A DNA stretch of 64,000 nucleotides. Source: Olleya sp. Bg11-27. GTDB lineage: Bacteria > Bacteroidota > Bacteroidia > Flavobacteriales > Flavobacteriaceae. Numbering within the stretch: the first letter of the stretch is position 1; every line of letters begins with the position of its first letter. The stretch is taken from NCBI RefSeq assembly GCF_002831645.1, contig NZ_CP025117.1:937514-1001513 (forward strand), given 5' to 3'. The translations under genes and the position numbers were made by a program. The notes beneath the pieces were generated by a model that was not told where the DNA came from, made no database searches, and saw only the letters and a program-made list of their open reading frames with translations. Positions 25,079 to 33,281 of this stretch are shown here, in pieces.

Positions 25079-26802
25079 TGCCTGTTGCACAACTCTGTTG
25101 ATAAAGTTAGAGCAATGGTTTGTTATTGACAAGATATTATTTGTAAATTACTGGTATGCAAGGAAAAAAGACCTATCAAGAACAGTTGTTTACTCATTTT
25201 CTGTTGAGCGAACGTATTCCCGAACACAATTTCTACCGACGCCTTAAATCGGTATTGGATTTAGAGTATCTCTATAAACTTACAGCGCCTTATTATGGGA
25301 CTAGTGGTCAAAAAAGTATTGACCCTGTGGTGTTTTTTAAACTGTGTTTGGTAGGATATCTAGAAAACATAATAACTGATCGTAAGTTGATACAACATAG
25401 TAGTATGCGCTTAGATATTTTGTTTTTTATAGGTTATGATTTAGAAGATGAATTACCATGGCATTCAACAATAAGTCGTACTCGTAAACTTTTTCCAGAA
25501 TCTGTTTTCGAAACTGTATTTACTAAAGTATTAGAGCTTTGTATCTTAAAAGGCATGGTCAGTGGTCATACGCAAACGATAGATTCTGCACCTATAAAAG
25601 CAAATGCTTCTATGGATACTTTAGAGCTAAAAGTTCCTGAAGCGGATCTAGCCTCTCATTTAGAAAAAGTAAGACATATTAGTGCTCGAGATAAAGCGGC
25701 TTTTCGACAAAGTAAAACAAACAAAGCAAATATATCCGATAAGGTTATTAGTGCTACCAGTCAAGAACTAAGCGCTATAAAGAACCGAAATAAAAAATGG
25801 GCAAAAGACCAAGACCAACGCCCCGGAGCAGGAGCTAAAGATAGTCGTTATACCAGTAATAAGACGCATTACAGTCCAACCGATCCAGACGCAAGAATTA
25901 GTGTAAAGCCAGGTAAGGCGCGAAAACTGAATTACATGAGCCAGTTAAGTGTGGACACAGGTCATCATGTGATTACGGATATTAAAGCTTACCATGCAGA
26001 CAAACGCGACAATCAATACCTTCCAGATATTGTAGGACGCTTACGTTCCAGATTAAATTTATTTGGCTTGCTTTGGCGCAACTGCGTCGCAGATACTGGT
26101 TATAGTAGCGGAGAGAATTATGCTTTTTTAGAACAGATAAATTTAGTAAGTTTCATTCCGCCGCATGGCACTTATAAAGGCGGTCCAGATGGGTTTGTTC
26201 ACGATTTAGATCAAGACCACTATGTCTGTCCAGAAGGTGAGATTATTCCTTTTAAAAAAGTCTTTAACGACTACAAGACAGGAAGTTTGAAAAAGGAATA
26301 TCGCGGGAGTACTTATCAATGTAGAGATTGTCCAATAAAAAAGAGTTGTTTAGGTAAAACTGCAAAAGAGAAAAAGTTTTCAGTAACGTACTTTAAAGCA
26401 GAATACGAACGTAATATTGCACGTGTAGAGAGTAATCGTGGTCGTTATATGAAAGGTAAGCGTCAAAGCACTGTAGAACCTGTTTTTGGTACACTGACTC
26501 AGTTTATGGGACTAAGAAAAATAAATACCATTGGTATTAAACAGGCCAACAAGGTTATGCATATGTCTGCAATAGCTTACAACCTTAAAAAATATTTAAA
26601 ATTTGTACAAAAACGAACAAAAAGTGAAGGCAAAGCACTTGGTGTTTTGTTTTTTGAAGTAATAGCACTTTACAAGGCTATAAACTTCCATTTAAGCGTA
26701 TCAAAATTAAGGTAATTCTTAACAAGTATTAAAAATTGAGCCTCTTAAAAAGGCTTATTTTGCTTATTCTATTAGAAAATTATGGGGTTGTGCAACGGTT
26801 AC
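25079..26802 (+). mobile_element. IS1182-family insertion sequence (intact)
   Basis: About 1.72 kb. Terminal inverted repeats contain GTTGCACAAC on the left and GTTGTGCAAC on the right. CATTG occurs on both sides (25074-25078 and 26803-26807), consistent with a 5-bp target duplication. Remnants 1 and 3 have the same right-end junction, with CGGTG or CATTG next to GTT, so insertion is always at the same position of the site. Confidence 0.85.
25156..26715 (+). CDS. IS1182-family transposase
   Basis: 519 aa, full length. N-terminal helical DUF772-like region (KLCLVGYLENIITDRKLIQHSSMRLDILFFIGYDLEDELPWHSTISRTRKLF). DDE catalytic core with QTIDSAPIKANAS, VADTGYSSGENY and a C-terminal RYMKGKRQSTVEPVFGTLTQFMG. 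A cysteine cluster CRDCPIKKSC lies before the last acidic residue, as in IS1182/IS1380-type enzymes. No frameshift seen. The likely source of the three 3'-end remnants at 18.4, 22.2 and 30.9 kb, or a close relative of their source. Confidence 0.92.
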   Translation: MQGKKTYQEQLFTHFLLSERIPEHNFYRRLKSVLDLEYLYKLTAPYYGTSGQKSIDPVVFFKLCLVGYLENIITDRKLIQHSSMRLDILFFIGYDLEDELPWHSTISRTRKLFPESVFETVFTKVLELCILKGMVSGHTQTIDSAPIKANASMDTLELKVPEADLASHLEKVRHISARDKAAFRQSKTNKANISDKVISATSQELSAIKNRNKKWAKDQDQRPGAGAKDSRYTSNKTHYSPTDPDARISVKPGKARKLNYMSQLSVDTGHHVITDIKAYHADKRDNQYLPDIVGRLRSRLNLFGLLWRNCVADTGYSSGENYAFLEQINLVSFIPPHGTYKGGPDGFVHDLDQDHYVCPEGEIIPFKKVFNDYKTGSLKKEYRGSTYQCRDCPIKKSCLGKTAKEKKFSVTYFKAEYERNIARVESNRGRYMKGKRQSTVEPVFGTLTQFMGLRKINTIGIKQANKVMHMSAIAYNLKKYLKFVQKRTKSEGKALGVLFFEVIALYKAINFHLSVSKLR

Positions 26803-26821
26803 CATTGTTAGCAAACGTTTT

Positions 26822-27223
26822 TTATTTCCTTCGAATCCATTTTACTTTTGAATTTTTACTTGGCTCATTATCAGTACAAGTTTTTCCTTCGCAAAAACTA
26901 AGTTCCCATCCAGAATTCAACTTTATAAAAAATCCGTTTCCAGACTCTTCATAAAGTTCACTTTTTACAATATTCTCAATATCCTTAAATTCACTACCAA
27001 TTTTATATCCTTCTGGGGTAATAAATTCCTTGTCAGTTGTCCATACTTTTACTGTGTCGTTCTTTGTGTTAAGAGCAAACTTGAAATCAATTCCATTTTT
27101 TTTCATTTTCCAAATCGGATAACCTGAAGACATATCAATAACTTCTGTTTTTTTCGCAATATTTTTTTCGGCAGTATTACATCCAAATATTAGAAGAAGT
27201 ATTAAAACATTAAATATTTTCAT
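26822..27223 (-). CDS. cassette gene, small lipoprotein
   Basis: 133 aa from the ATG at 27223 (an upstream in-frame ATG at 27265 overlaps the cassette core and precedes the signal peptide, so it is unlikely). Lipobox IFGC (MKIFNVLILLLIFGCNTAEKN). The mature part is a small beta-rich domain (YPIWKMKKNGIDFKFALNTKNDTVKVWTTDKEFITPEGYKIG ... GNGFFIKLNSGWELSFCEGKTCTDN) with two cysteines that could form a disulphide. Bracketed by GTTAGCAAACGTTT and AAATGTTTGCTAAC. A periplasmic immunity role is conceivable. Confidence 0.6.
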   Translation of the reverse strand: MKIFNVLILLLIFGCNTAEKNIAKKTEVIDMSSGYPIWKMKKNGIDFKFALNTKNDTVKVWTTDKEFITPEGYKIGSEFKDIENIVKSELYEESGNGFFIKLNSGWELSFCEGKTCTDNEPSKNSKVKWIRRK

Positions 27224-27250
27224 TGGCTGTGGTTTTCTCAAATGTTTGCT

Positions 27251-27380
27251 AACGTGCTTGTGCATGACTTAGTATGCGTTGTTAAGTCAACTAAATTAAT
27301 AAATAAAAACTAACCATTAGTGAAATTCGGCAGAATTTCACGATACGCATAAAATAAGCATATTAATTATGCACGTTGTT
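27251..27380. other. attC-like cassette boundary 5 (130 nt, uninterrupted)
   Basis: AACGTGCTTGTGCATGACTTAG ... TTAATTATGCACGTTGTT. Arms GTGCTTGTGCATGA and TTATGCACGTTG are complementary over most bases, including matched changes (TGTGCATGA with TTATGCAC) relative to the TATACAC form elsewhere. Inner hairpin GTGAAATTC/GAATTTCAC. Confidence 0.7.
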
Positions 27381-27687
27381 GCCACGCGTGGAATTTTGCT
27401 AATTTTTTCACATGATCAAAGTCATTCCGTTTGATTGAAATTCAACACAACAGTTGGAATTCGGCAATAGATTCATCCGCTTTCAATCTGGTTTTAAGTG
27501 AGGTTCAACAGTCTGAATTTCACATAAAGCTGCTTAAATTCCGCAAACTACATAAATTCCGTTTGATCAGAATTCCGCAAGAGTGAAATTCAGTTTACAG
27601 TAAGTTTTTCGGAGTTTGAGTCGGCAGAAATTCGGTGATTTTAAAGTCCGGTTTTTTTAGTTTGAGTGGAATTCCGCTATGCTTGGC
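27381..27687. other. cassette without a recognisable gene
   Basis: Bracketed by GTTGCCACG (27378) and TTGGCAAC (ending 27690), so it looks like a full cassette unit of about 310 bp, yet no ORF of plausible size exists on either strand. It holds many copies of an AATTCCG/CGGAATT-like word (GAATTCGGCAA, AATTCCGCAAAC, AATTCCGCAAGAG, AATTCCGCTATG and others). Confidence 0.5.
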
Positions 27688-28016
27688 AACTCGTTATATG
27701 GAGACCTTTGTTCCGCATATCCCGTAAATATTGTGGGATATCTGCAACTTTAGTTCCTGTTTTATATTTGAAAAGCTAAGCTACACTTATCCACACAAAC
27801 TCACAATACGTAGAACTACGTATTTTTATCAGAACAAGTCGGTTACCCAAAGTTAGAGGGTCCAATTATGGTTTAATTACGGGAATCCTCATTTTGGTAA
27901 AATAAAGGCATAAAAAAACACAAACCTAAGCTTGTGTTTTGTTGAAGTATTTAAAAGTAGATGACGTTAACTTGTTATGGAGTTTGATTTCGTCTAATAG
28001 GTTATAGTTGTTGAGT
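27688..28016. repeat. composite palindromic repeat, copy 3
   Basis: Near-identical to copy 2: AACTCGTTATATGGAGACC start, perfect palindrome AATACGTAGAACTACGTATT (27805-27824), TTACCCAAAG...TTTTGGTAA hairpin, and the terminator-like ACACAA...TTGTG stem. It ends without the IS1182 remnant. 28017-28101 is AT-rich spacer before the lipoprotein gene. Confidence 0.75.
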
Positions 28017-28101
28017 TTAACTTAGCTTTTGTTAAACATTGTTGTATCTTTAAGCTATCCTGTAAATCATGTGTTTTGTACTCAGAGTAACAGGTCTTCT
28101 A

Positions 28102-28650
28102 TTATATTTTTTTACTGAAAGTAGATCTGTTGGTTTTTTTTGACCAGTTTTGGTATTCGGAATACTTAAAAATTCTTATTTTTTCAATAATATCATTCTT
28201 GTTCTTATTAGGGCAGCGATTTTCTTTAGAAAGGTTACCGTCGTTATAAGTGTCAAGTATAAAAATGTAGTTCTTTTTTTTATAAAAAAAATGTTTATGT
28301 AACAAAGCTTCTTCGTACCAATCTGTTGAATCAACTAAATTAAAGTTGTTATTAAATACATCTTTATTTGATAGTGAGGAACATTTACGAAATGTTATAT
28401 AAATAGGGTTGTGGTTTTTTTCTATTTTTGCAAAATATTGATTAAACAAGAGTATAGAGTCACTGGATGTATCAATTTTCAAATAATCATTAAAAATACT
28501 TTTTGTTATTTTAGTAGGTGTAATATCAATTTTATTTTTTAAGTCAGAGTCAATCGTTTTATCGATTTGATTTAGCTTTCTAGAATTAGTTGTTGCTTGT
28601 TTACAACTAACTGTAAGCACTATACTAAAAAAAAGGATTAAATTTTTCAT
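28102..28650 (-). CDS. lipoprotein, candidate periplasmic immunity protein
   Basis: 182 aa from the ATG at 28650. A longer ORF start at 28704 would overlap the upstream gene and hide the signal peptide. Lipobox TVSC (MKNLILFFSIVLTVSCKQ). The mature domain is charged and has no known family (SIFNDYLKIDTSSDSILLFNQYF, YITFRKCSSLSNKDVF, FHYKKKNYIF-like strand, LDTYNDGNLSKENRCPNKNKND). It begins 11 nt after the stop of the M15-peptidase-like gene. A periplasmic lipoprotein directly downstream of a putative peptidoglycan-cleaving effector is the expected place for its immunity factor. Function inferred from context only. Confidence 0.55.
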   Translation of the reverse strand: MKNLILFFSIVLTVSCKQATTNSRKLNQIDKTIDSDLKNKIDITPTKITKSIFNDYLKIDTSSDSILLFNQYFAKIEKNHNPIYITFRKCSSLSNKDVFNNNFNLVDSTDWYEEALLHKHFFYKKKNYIFILDTYNDGNLSKENRCPNKNKNDIIEKIRIFKYSEYQNWSKKTNRSTFSKKI

Positions 28651-28661
28651 ATCTAAATATT

Positions 28662-29834
28662 TTACCATGCTAAATGAACATGAGATTGATTTGATGCACC
28701 ACATGTAACTTGAGTAGGACCATTTTCACAAATTCCATTAACGCCTTCTATTTGTTCAGCTGCTTTATTTAATAACTTCCATTTTTGTTTAGTTCTTGCT
28801 CCTAAAATTTTGACATCCATTGCATGGCCAATTGTATGATTACTATTTATAAGCACGCTACCTACAGCTCTATTTCTTTGAGGGTTTCGATAGCAACTAT
28901 TACAACTTAAATCGGTGTCTAGAGTTATACCAGCATCGCTACATTCTTCTTGATAATTTGTGTTTAATTCATCCCAAATCTCTTGAAATCTATTATCTCC
29001 TTCAGCTGCGATATATCCAGAGTCGTATTGATAATTGCTAGCGTTCGTATTGAAATCAGAATTTTGACTATAGTTTCCAGTATTCCATTCTCCATCGTCA
29101 GAAAATATCTCATCTCTTGTTGGTTTCCATGTTGTATTATAATCAATATATTCTTGTCGAAGTACATCTTTACCATCTTGTTCTAATTCAAATTTAATTT
29201 TTAATCCTAATATTGTGGCAGTAGTAATATATTTTATTGGGTTATTTGGCTGTCTAGAACCTGTGGTTGGTCTATTAATAGGATTTGGGGTGAAACTATT
29301 GATGGTATTATCGTCATTTTCTTCTAAATCAACAGTGCCATCATTAGTTGTAATACCTTTTGTTTCCCATATAATATCATTAAAATTAAAGCCATCTTTT
29401 ATTAAATCATAACTTTCTAATTCTCTGTACTGTAATTTAACAATGTCTGTTGTAACAAAAGATGTTGATAGTAAATTTGTTTCTTTGTCTTTAATTTCTT
29501 GACATTCTCCATCAACTCTTTTTAGTTCAAAATCATAATCTAATTTGTTAAATATTATAGTTGTTCTTTTAGTTATAATTTCAATCTCTTTTTTATAGAC
29601 TCCATCACTTGAAGTGTTTATTTCTATTTCGTGACAACCAATGTGGTCTATTAAACCAAAAATATTTTTTTCGTTATCTGTTACATCAGCCCCAAAACCA
29701 ATATTTGTAGATGTATTAGTCAAACTAAAAGTTTCGACATCGTCGTAAATGTCAATAATAATATAATCTACAACATTTGGTAATGTGAAAGTTAGCGTTT
29801 TTTCGGGGTGATTGGTTAAAAATATTTTTCCCAT
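28662..29834 (-). CDS. putative T6SS-delivered effector with C-terminal M15-type peptidase domain
   Basis: 390 aa, no signal peptide. N-terminal two thirds are beta-rich and unknown (FLTNHPEKTLTFTLPNVVDYIIIDIYDD ...), with a low-complexity linker near residues 170-200. The C-terminal ~120 residues resemble an M15 D-Ala-D-Ala-type metallopeptidase: CNSCYRNPQRNRAVG, then SNHTIGHAMDVKI (zinc His and Asp in the H..G.A.D pattern), and a terminal SQSHVHLAW-like end (third zinc ligand in HVH). The lack of a signal peptide fits delivery by another route. It lies 4 nt after the Hcp/TssD-like gene and 11 nt before a lipoprotein gene. Effector role is inference; alternatives include a phage-type endolysin. 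Confidence 0.65.
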   Translation of the reverse strand: MGKIFLTNHPEKTLTFTLPNVVDYIIIDIYDDVETFSLTNTSTNIGFGADVTDNEKNIFGLIDHIGCHEIEINTSSDGVYKKEIEIITKRTTIIFNKLDYDFELKRVDGECQEIKDKETNLLSTSFVTTDIVKLQYRELESYDLIKDGFNFNDIIWETKGITTNDGTVDLEENDDNTINSFTPNPINRPTTGSRQPNNPIKYITTATILGLKIKFELEQDGKDVLRQEYIDYNTTWKPTRDEIFSDDGEWNTGNYSQNSDFNTNASNYQYDSGYIAAEGDNRFQEIWDELNTNYQEECSDAGITLDTDLSCNSCYRNPQRNRAVGSVLINSNHTIGHAMDVKILGARTKQKWKLLNKAAEQIEGVNGICENGPTQVTCGASNQSHVHLAW

Positions 29835-29838
29835 AATT

Positions 29839-30540
29839 TTAGTTTTGTTGTTTAATTGCTTTTAATTTAAGCTTGCATATATCATCACTTATAATGACAT
29901 CTTTTAAAACATCGTTTATGATTCGATTATTATTGTATTCATAATCTTTAAAATTGTCATCCAAATTAATTGTAACACTTTCACCAATAGCATTTTCTGA
30001 ATGTATTACAAGGTAAAAAACATCATCAATTCTAATGTCTTTTTTTCTGATTTCATTTTCTTCTTCGTCTTCGAAATGATAATTTATTAAATTAGGTAGT
30101 GTTTCGTTGTCCATTGCAGTTGGAGTGACACTATCGTTTGTGAAAGTTTCTCTCCAATAAGCAGAATACTCTTCGGTGGAATTGGAATCTTTAATTCCGG
30201 CACAAGTAATAATAAGTGTTTCTCTTAAGGGGTGTGTTCCTGTAGCGGAAAAATCGTTTTTCCAACCTATAAGATGGCAATCATAGAGATACAATTTACG
30301 AGTTTTAGCTCCTAAGATGATAGGGTAGATGTGTAGTTCTAGTTGTTTGGTTTGATTTGAAGCAAAAGACCACTCGGCAAGGTTTAGGTCTTTTTCAGTT
30401 TTTATGGTTAATTTGAGGCCATTAAAAACGGGTTTTTGAGATGGTTTGTTAGAAATATCGGTGCTTTGATTAAAACCAAAAGAAAACCGAAGGACGCTTA
30501 TTTCCTTTTCGTCTATTAATAATTTAATCTTTATGCTCAT
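29839..30540 (-). CDS. TssD/Hcp-like type VI secretion tube protein with C-terminal extension
   Basis: 233 aa, longer than plain Bacteroidota TssD (about 130 aa). The first ~135 residues follow the TssD pattern: MSIKIKLLIDEKEISVLRFSFGFNQSTDISNKPSQKPVFNGLKLTI, LAEWSFASNQTKQLELHIYP, YDCHLIGWKNDFSATGTHPLRETLIITCAGI and a following YWRETF. The extension (about 150-233, VFYLVIHSENAIGESVTINLDD ... YEYNNNRIINDVLKDVI) resembles domains seen in T6SS-associated cargo of this phylum. It would carry or connect the downstream peptidase. No other T6SS core genes are in the window. Confidence 0.65.
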   Translation of the reverse strand: MSIKIKLLIDEKEISVLRFSFGFNQSTDISNKPSQKPVFNGLKLTIKTEKDLNLAEWSFASNQTKQLELHIYPIILGAKTRKLYLYDCHLIGWKNDFSATGTHPLRETLIITCAGIKDSNSTEEYSAYWRETFTNDSVTPTAMDNETLPNLINYHFEDEEENEIRKKDIRIDDVFYLVIHSENAIGESVTINLDDNFKDYEYNNNRIINDVLKDVIISDDICKLKLKAIKQQN

Positions 30541-30905
30541 ATTTTTTATTTCAACGCTAATGCTTGATTGAGCTAGAATATTGATAAACGGATTTTAAAA
30601 GTATTTAAATTCAGAATATCATTCAAATAAACTATGATAAAAAAAGTTATAGTGCTCAAGTCAAGTACACGAATCTACAATTAACGATACAAACTCACAA
30701 TACGTAGAACTACGTATTTTAATCAGAATAAACTAGTTACCCAAAGTTAGAGGGGTCAATTATGGTTTAATTACGGGAATCCTCATTTTGGTAAAATAAA
30801 GGCATAAAAAAAACACAAACCTAAGCTTGTGTTTTGTTGAAGTATTTAAAAGTAGATGATGTTAACTTGTTATGGAGTTTGATTACATCTAATAGGATAT
30901 AACTG
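30541..30905. repeat. spacer plus composite palindromic repeat, copy 4
   Basis: 30541-30650 is AT-rich upstream region of the TssD-like gene. From about 30660 the composite repeat begins: AATACGTAGAACTACGTATT (30699-30718), TTACCCAAAG...TTTTGGTAA hairpin, terminator-like ACACAA...TTGTG stem, and a tail ending CTGCTCAG that joins an IS1182 remnant. Confidence 0.7.
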
Positions 30906-31209
30906 CTCAGCTTATGGGTTAAGAAAAATAAATACAATAGGTAGTGTTCAAACCAAGAAAGTTATGTGTCTGTCGGCAAAAGCTTACAACCTTAAAAAAT
31001 ATTTAAAGTTTGTACAAAAACGAACAAAAAGGCAAGGGAAAGCACTTGGAGTTTTGCTTTTTGAAATAATGGCACTTTACAAGGCTATAAACTTCCATTT
31101 AAGTGTATCAAAATTAAGGTAAACCTTAGTAAGTATTTAAAATTGAGCCTCTTAAAAAGGCTTATTTTGCTTGATCTATTAGAGTATTATGGGGTTGTGC
31201 AACGGTTAC
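30906..31209 (+). mobile_element. IS1182-family 3'-end remnant 3
   Basis: Same break point on the left as remnants 1 and 2 and an intact right terminal repeat (GGTTGTGCAACGGTTAC). It has a premature stop early (GTTAAGAAAAAT). CATTG and then GTT follow, the same position in the cassette site as the intact IS. Confidence 0.8.
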
Positions 31210-31227
31210 CATTGTTCTACGCAGTTT

Positions 31228-31860
31228 TTATTCCACCCAATTATCTAATTCATAATTTAATTTCCAAATCCCTTTCTTTTTTTCATAAACTCTGGTCATT
31301 CCTCCAGAACCTTGTCTAATTCTTACATAAGCCAAATTCAGTTCCTTATTGAAAATAGGTTTAGTTATGTATAAAACTGAATAAATATTTTCTAAGCTGT
31401 TTTCCGCATAATATTTTTCAGCAATCTTGTTTATAGAATCCCACTCAATTTCGTTATCAGTATATTTTTTTATGTCAATTACATTAAATCCATATTCTTT
31501 TATTTTAGAAATGTCGAAGTCCTTATTCTTTTGGAACTGTCCTTTTACAAAGTCAATATCATTTATTTTTAAAGTTTCAGATATGAATTCCGAATGGGAT
31601 ATGGTCTGATTTGGATTTTTTAAGTCCATAGGTAAAGTTGGTGGAATACTTATAGATAAATTAGAAATCAGTTCCTTTTTATCAAATATTATTCTCGATT
31701 TTGAACTATCTGAGAAGATTTGATTCAGAAATTCAAGCTTGTATTCATCGGTAATTTTAATTTGAGTTAATTCACGAGTATTTAATTCCGATTTGTTGTT
31801 TTGCTTACAACTAATCAAAATTAAATTCAGAATTATTATTTTAAGTGCGATTTTTATCAA
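31228..31860 (-). CDS. cassette gene, lipoprotein
   Basis: 210 aa lipoprotein, lipobox LISC (MIKIALKIIILNLILISCKQN). The mature part is unknown. A closing beta segment YVRIRQGSGGMTRVYEKKKGIWKLNYELDNWVE resembles the end of small NTF2-like or DUF lipoproteins. Core pair GTTCTACGCAGTTT (31214) and AAATTGCGTAGAAC (ending 31872), an imperfect inverted match. The ATG lies only 9 nt from the right core, the tightest in the array. Function unknown. Confidence 0.6.
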   Translation of the reverse strand: MIKIALKIIILNLILISCKQNNKSELNTRELTQIKITDEYKLEFLNQIFSDSSKSRIIFDKKELISNLSISIPPTLPMDLKNPNQTISHSEFISETLKINDIDFVKGQFQKNKDFDISKIKEYGFNVIDIKKYTDNEIEWDSINKIAEKYYAENSLENIYSVLYITKPIFNKELNLAYVRIRQGSGGMTRVYEKKKGIWKLNYELDNWVE

Positions 31861-32032
31861 ATTGCGTAGAACGTGATTGTGTATGATTAGTTGCGTGATT
31901 TAAGGAACTAAGTTAGCAAATAAATCACAGATAGAATATTCCGCAGGAATGTTCGTAAGTAGGCTAGAACCAAGCAATTAATTATACACGGCTTAAGTTT
32001 ACAATTCATTAAATTTATACATAAAATAGAAA

Positions 32033-32190
32033 GCACAAAAGAGAGGCATAAGGTTATTATACACGCAGAGACTTTAGATCTCGTCAACATTGAAAATCCC
32101 CTCTCTTTTTCTACCCAGATTTCGTACAGTTCTGTGAGGCTTTTAGACCTCGATTTTAAGTCGTTGAAACTCGCGTAGTATGTCCTTTAC
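32033..32190 (+). ncRNA. candidate bridge RNA of IS110 copy B
   Basis: The stem AAAAGAGAGG (near 32037-32046) pairs with CCTCTCTTTTT (near 32100-32110). Its loop contains ATTATACACG (32056-32065), identical over 10 nt to the target just left of the element (31981-31990). A second structured part, CGAGG/CCTCG-like with TTTTAAGTCG, follows before the transposase gene and resembles the left end CTTAAGTTT. This fits target and donor loops. The identity is seen directly; the RNA is inferred. Confidence 0.6.
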
Positions 32191-32260
32191 TCATTTTATA
32201 ATATTTAAATAAATTGGAAATCGTGAATCTTCGTTCCTTGATTTCAAAAAACACTTTGTT

Positions 32261-33232
32261 ATGAATAAAGATATAAAATATTTTGGACTTGACATCAGTC
32301 ATTTAGTCTTTGATGTTACAGATTCCGAAGGGAATTATTACCAGTTTAAAAATAGTATTTCAGGCTTTAAAAAGTATGTAAAGCTGTTAGACATTAATAG
32401 TCATTCTGTAATGGAAGCTACAGGTTATTATCATTATCAGTTGGCTTATTATTTATTTGAAAATGGTCATAAAGTATCAGTAGAAAATCCATTGTCAGTT
32501 AAACGTTTTATCCAGATGAGGCTGTCTAAAATCAAGACAGACAAAAGTGACTCTAAACTAATTTGTGACTATGCGCAACATGTAGAATTAACGTTATGGA
32601 AGGGTAGTTCCAAAGAAGTGCAAGAGTGTCTTCAAATCACCAGACCCCTTACCGTGTATACAAAGCAATGTACAATGTTAAAAAACAAACTACATGGTGA
32701 AGCTGTTTTGGGAGAACCAAGTAAAGCTGTTGTAAGATCATTAAAGCGTAGTTTAAAACACACTGAAAAAGAGCTAGAAAACTTAGAAGCACGTTTATTG
32801 CATTTGGTAAAAGAGACGCATAAAGATTTATTTACGCGTATAAAAACGATACCAGGAATTGGTAGAAAAACAGCTATTATGCTCATCGTTTTAACAGGTG
32901 GATTTGAACGTTTTTCTAGCGCAAGCGAATTATGTAGTTATGCCGGATTAACTCCTGTGATTAGGCAAAGTGGTAGTAGTGTAAAAGGGCGACCACGAAT
33001 TAGTAAAATGGGCAATCAAAAACTGAGAAATTTATTGTTTATGTGCAGTTTTAGCGCTTGCAAATACAACAAAGCATGTAAAGCAATTTATGAGCGATTA
33101 GTGGCCAAAGGAAAAAGCAAAAAATTAGCCTTAATAGCGGTTTGTAATAAGCTATTAAAACAGGCATTTGCTATTGCTAAATCAGGGTTAATATTTGATA
33201 AAGAATATAAAAGTACGTTAGTGAAAAATTAA
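32261..33232 (+). CDS. IS110-family transposase (DEDD), copy B
   Basis: 323 aa, apparently intact. DEDD domain: YFGLDISHLVFDVTD, HSVMEATGYYHYQLAYYLFENGHKVSVENPLSVK, KIKTDKSDSKLICDYA. C-terminal domain: IKTIPGIGRKTAIMLIVLTGGFERFSSASELCSYAGLTPVIRQSGSSVKGRPRISKMGN, with the conserved serine near GSSV. A different subgroup from copies A and D by sequence. Encoded on the strand opposite to the cassette genes. Confidence 0.93.
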   Translation: MNKDIKYFGLDISHLVFDVTDSEGNYYQFKNSISGFKKYVKLLDINSHSVMEATGYYHYQLAYYLFENGHKVSVENPLSVKRFIQMRLSKIKTDKSDSKLICDYAQHVELTLWKGSSKEVQECLQITRPLTVYTKQCTMLKNKLHGEAVLGEPSKAVVRSLKRSLKHTEKELENLEARLLHLVKETHKDLFTRIKTIPGIGRKTAIMLIVLTGGFERFSSASELCSYAGLTPVIRQSGSSVKGRPRISKMGNQKLRNLLFMCSFSACKYNKACKAIYERLVAKGKSKKLALIAVCNKLLKQAFAIAKSGLIFDKEYKSTLVKN

Positions 33233-33281
33233 TGACATTTTACTTGTTTTTTAACACAGTACTTTGTTGTGCTTAGTAATT

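Larger units (their letters stand above)
24957..26809. other. attC-like cassette boundary 4, interrupted by IS1182
   Basis: AACGGTTTAGTATAAG ... TTTTTATACATTG (24957-25078) plus TT after the IS (26808-26809), 124 nt when the IS is removed. Inner hairpin GATTTTC/GAAAATC as in boundary 2. Confidence 0.7.
31991..33265 (+). mobile_element. IS110-family insertion sequence, copy B
   Basis: About 1.27 kb. Left end GCTTAAGTTTACAATTC after target ATTATACACG; right end ...AACACAGTACTTT before GTTGTGC. Contains an intact transposase and a 270-nt non-coding left end. Closely related to truncated copy C at 36.2 kb and to a remnant at 57.85 kb. Confidence 0.75.
31870..33268. other. attC-like cassette boundary 6, interrupted by IS110 copy B
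   Basis: AACGTGATTGTGTATGATTAG ... AATTATACACG (31870-31990) plus GTT at 33266-33268, 124 nt with the IS removed. Inner hairpin GAATATTCC/GGAATGTTC. Confidence 0.65.

Noticed and set aside
28102-31209. T6SS effector module as an ordinary cassette
   Set aside because: It is flanked by composite repeats but I could not find a convincing GTT/AAC core pair on both sides, so I keep it separate from the cassettes.
31908-32090. Minus-strand ORF of 60 codons (repeated at 36124-36306)
   Set aside because: It lies over the non-coding, structured left ends of IS110 copies B and C and over the cassette site. Its conservation is explained by the IS copies, not by a gene.
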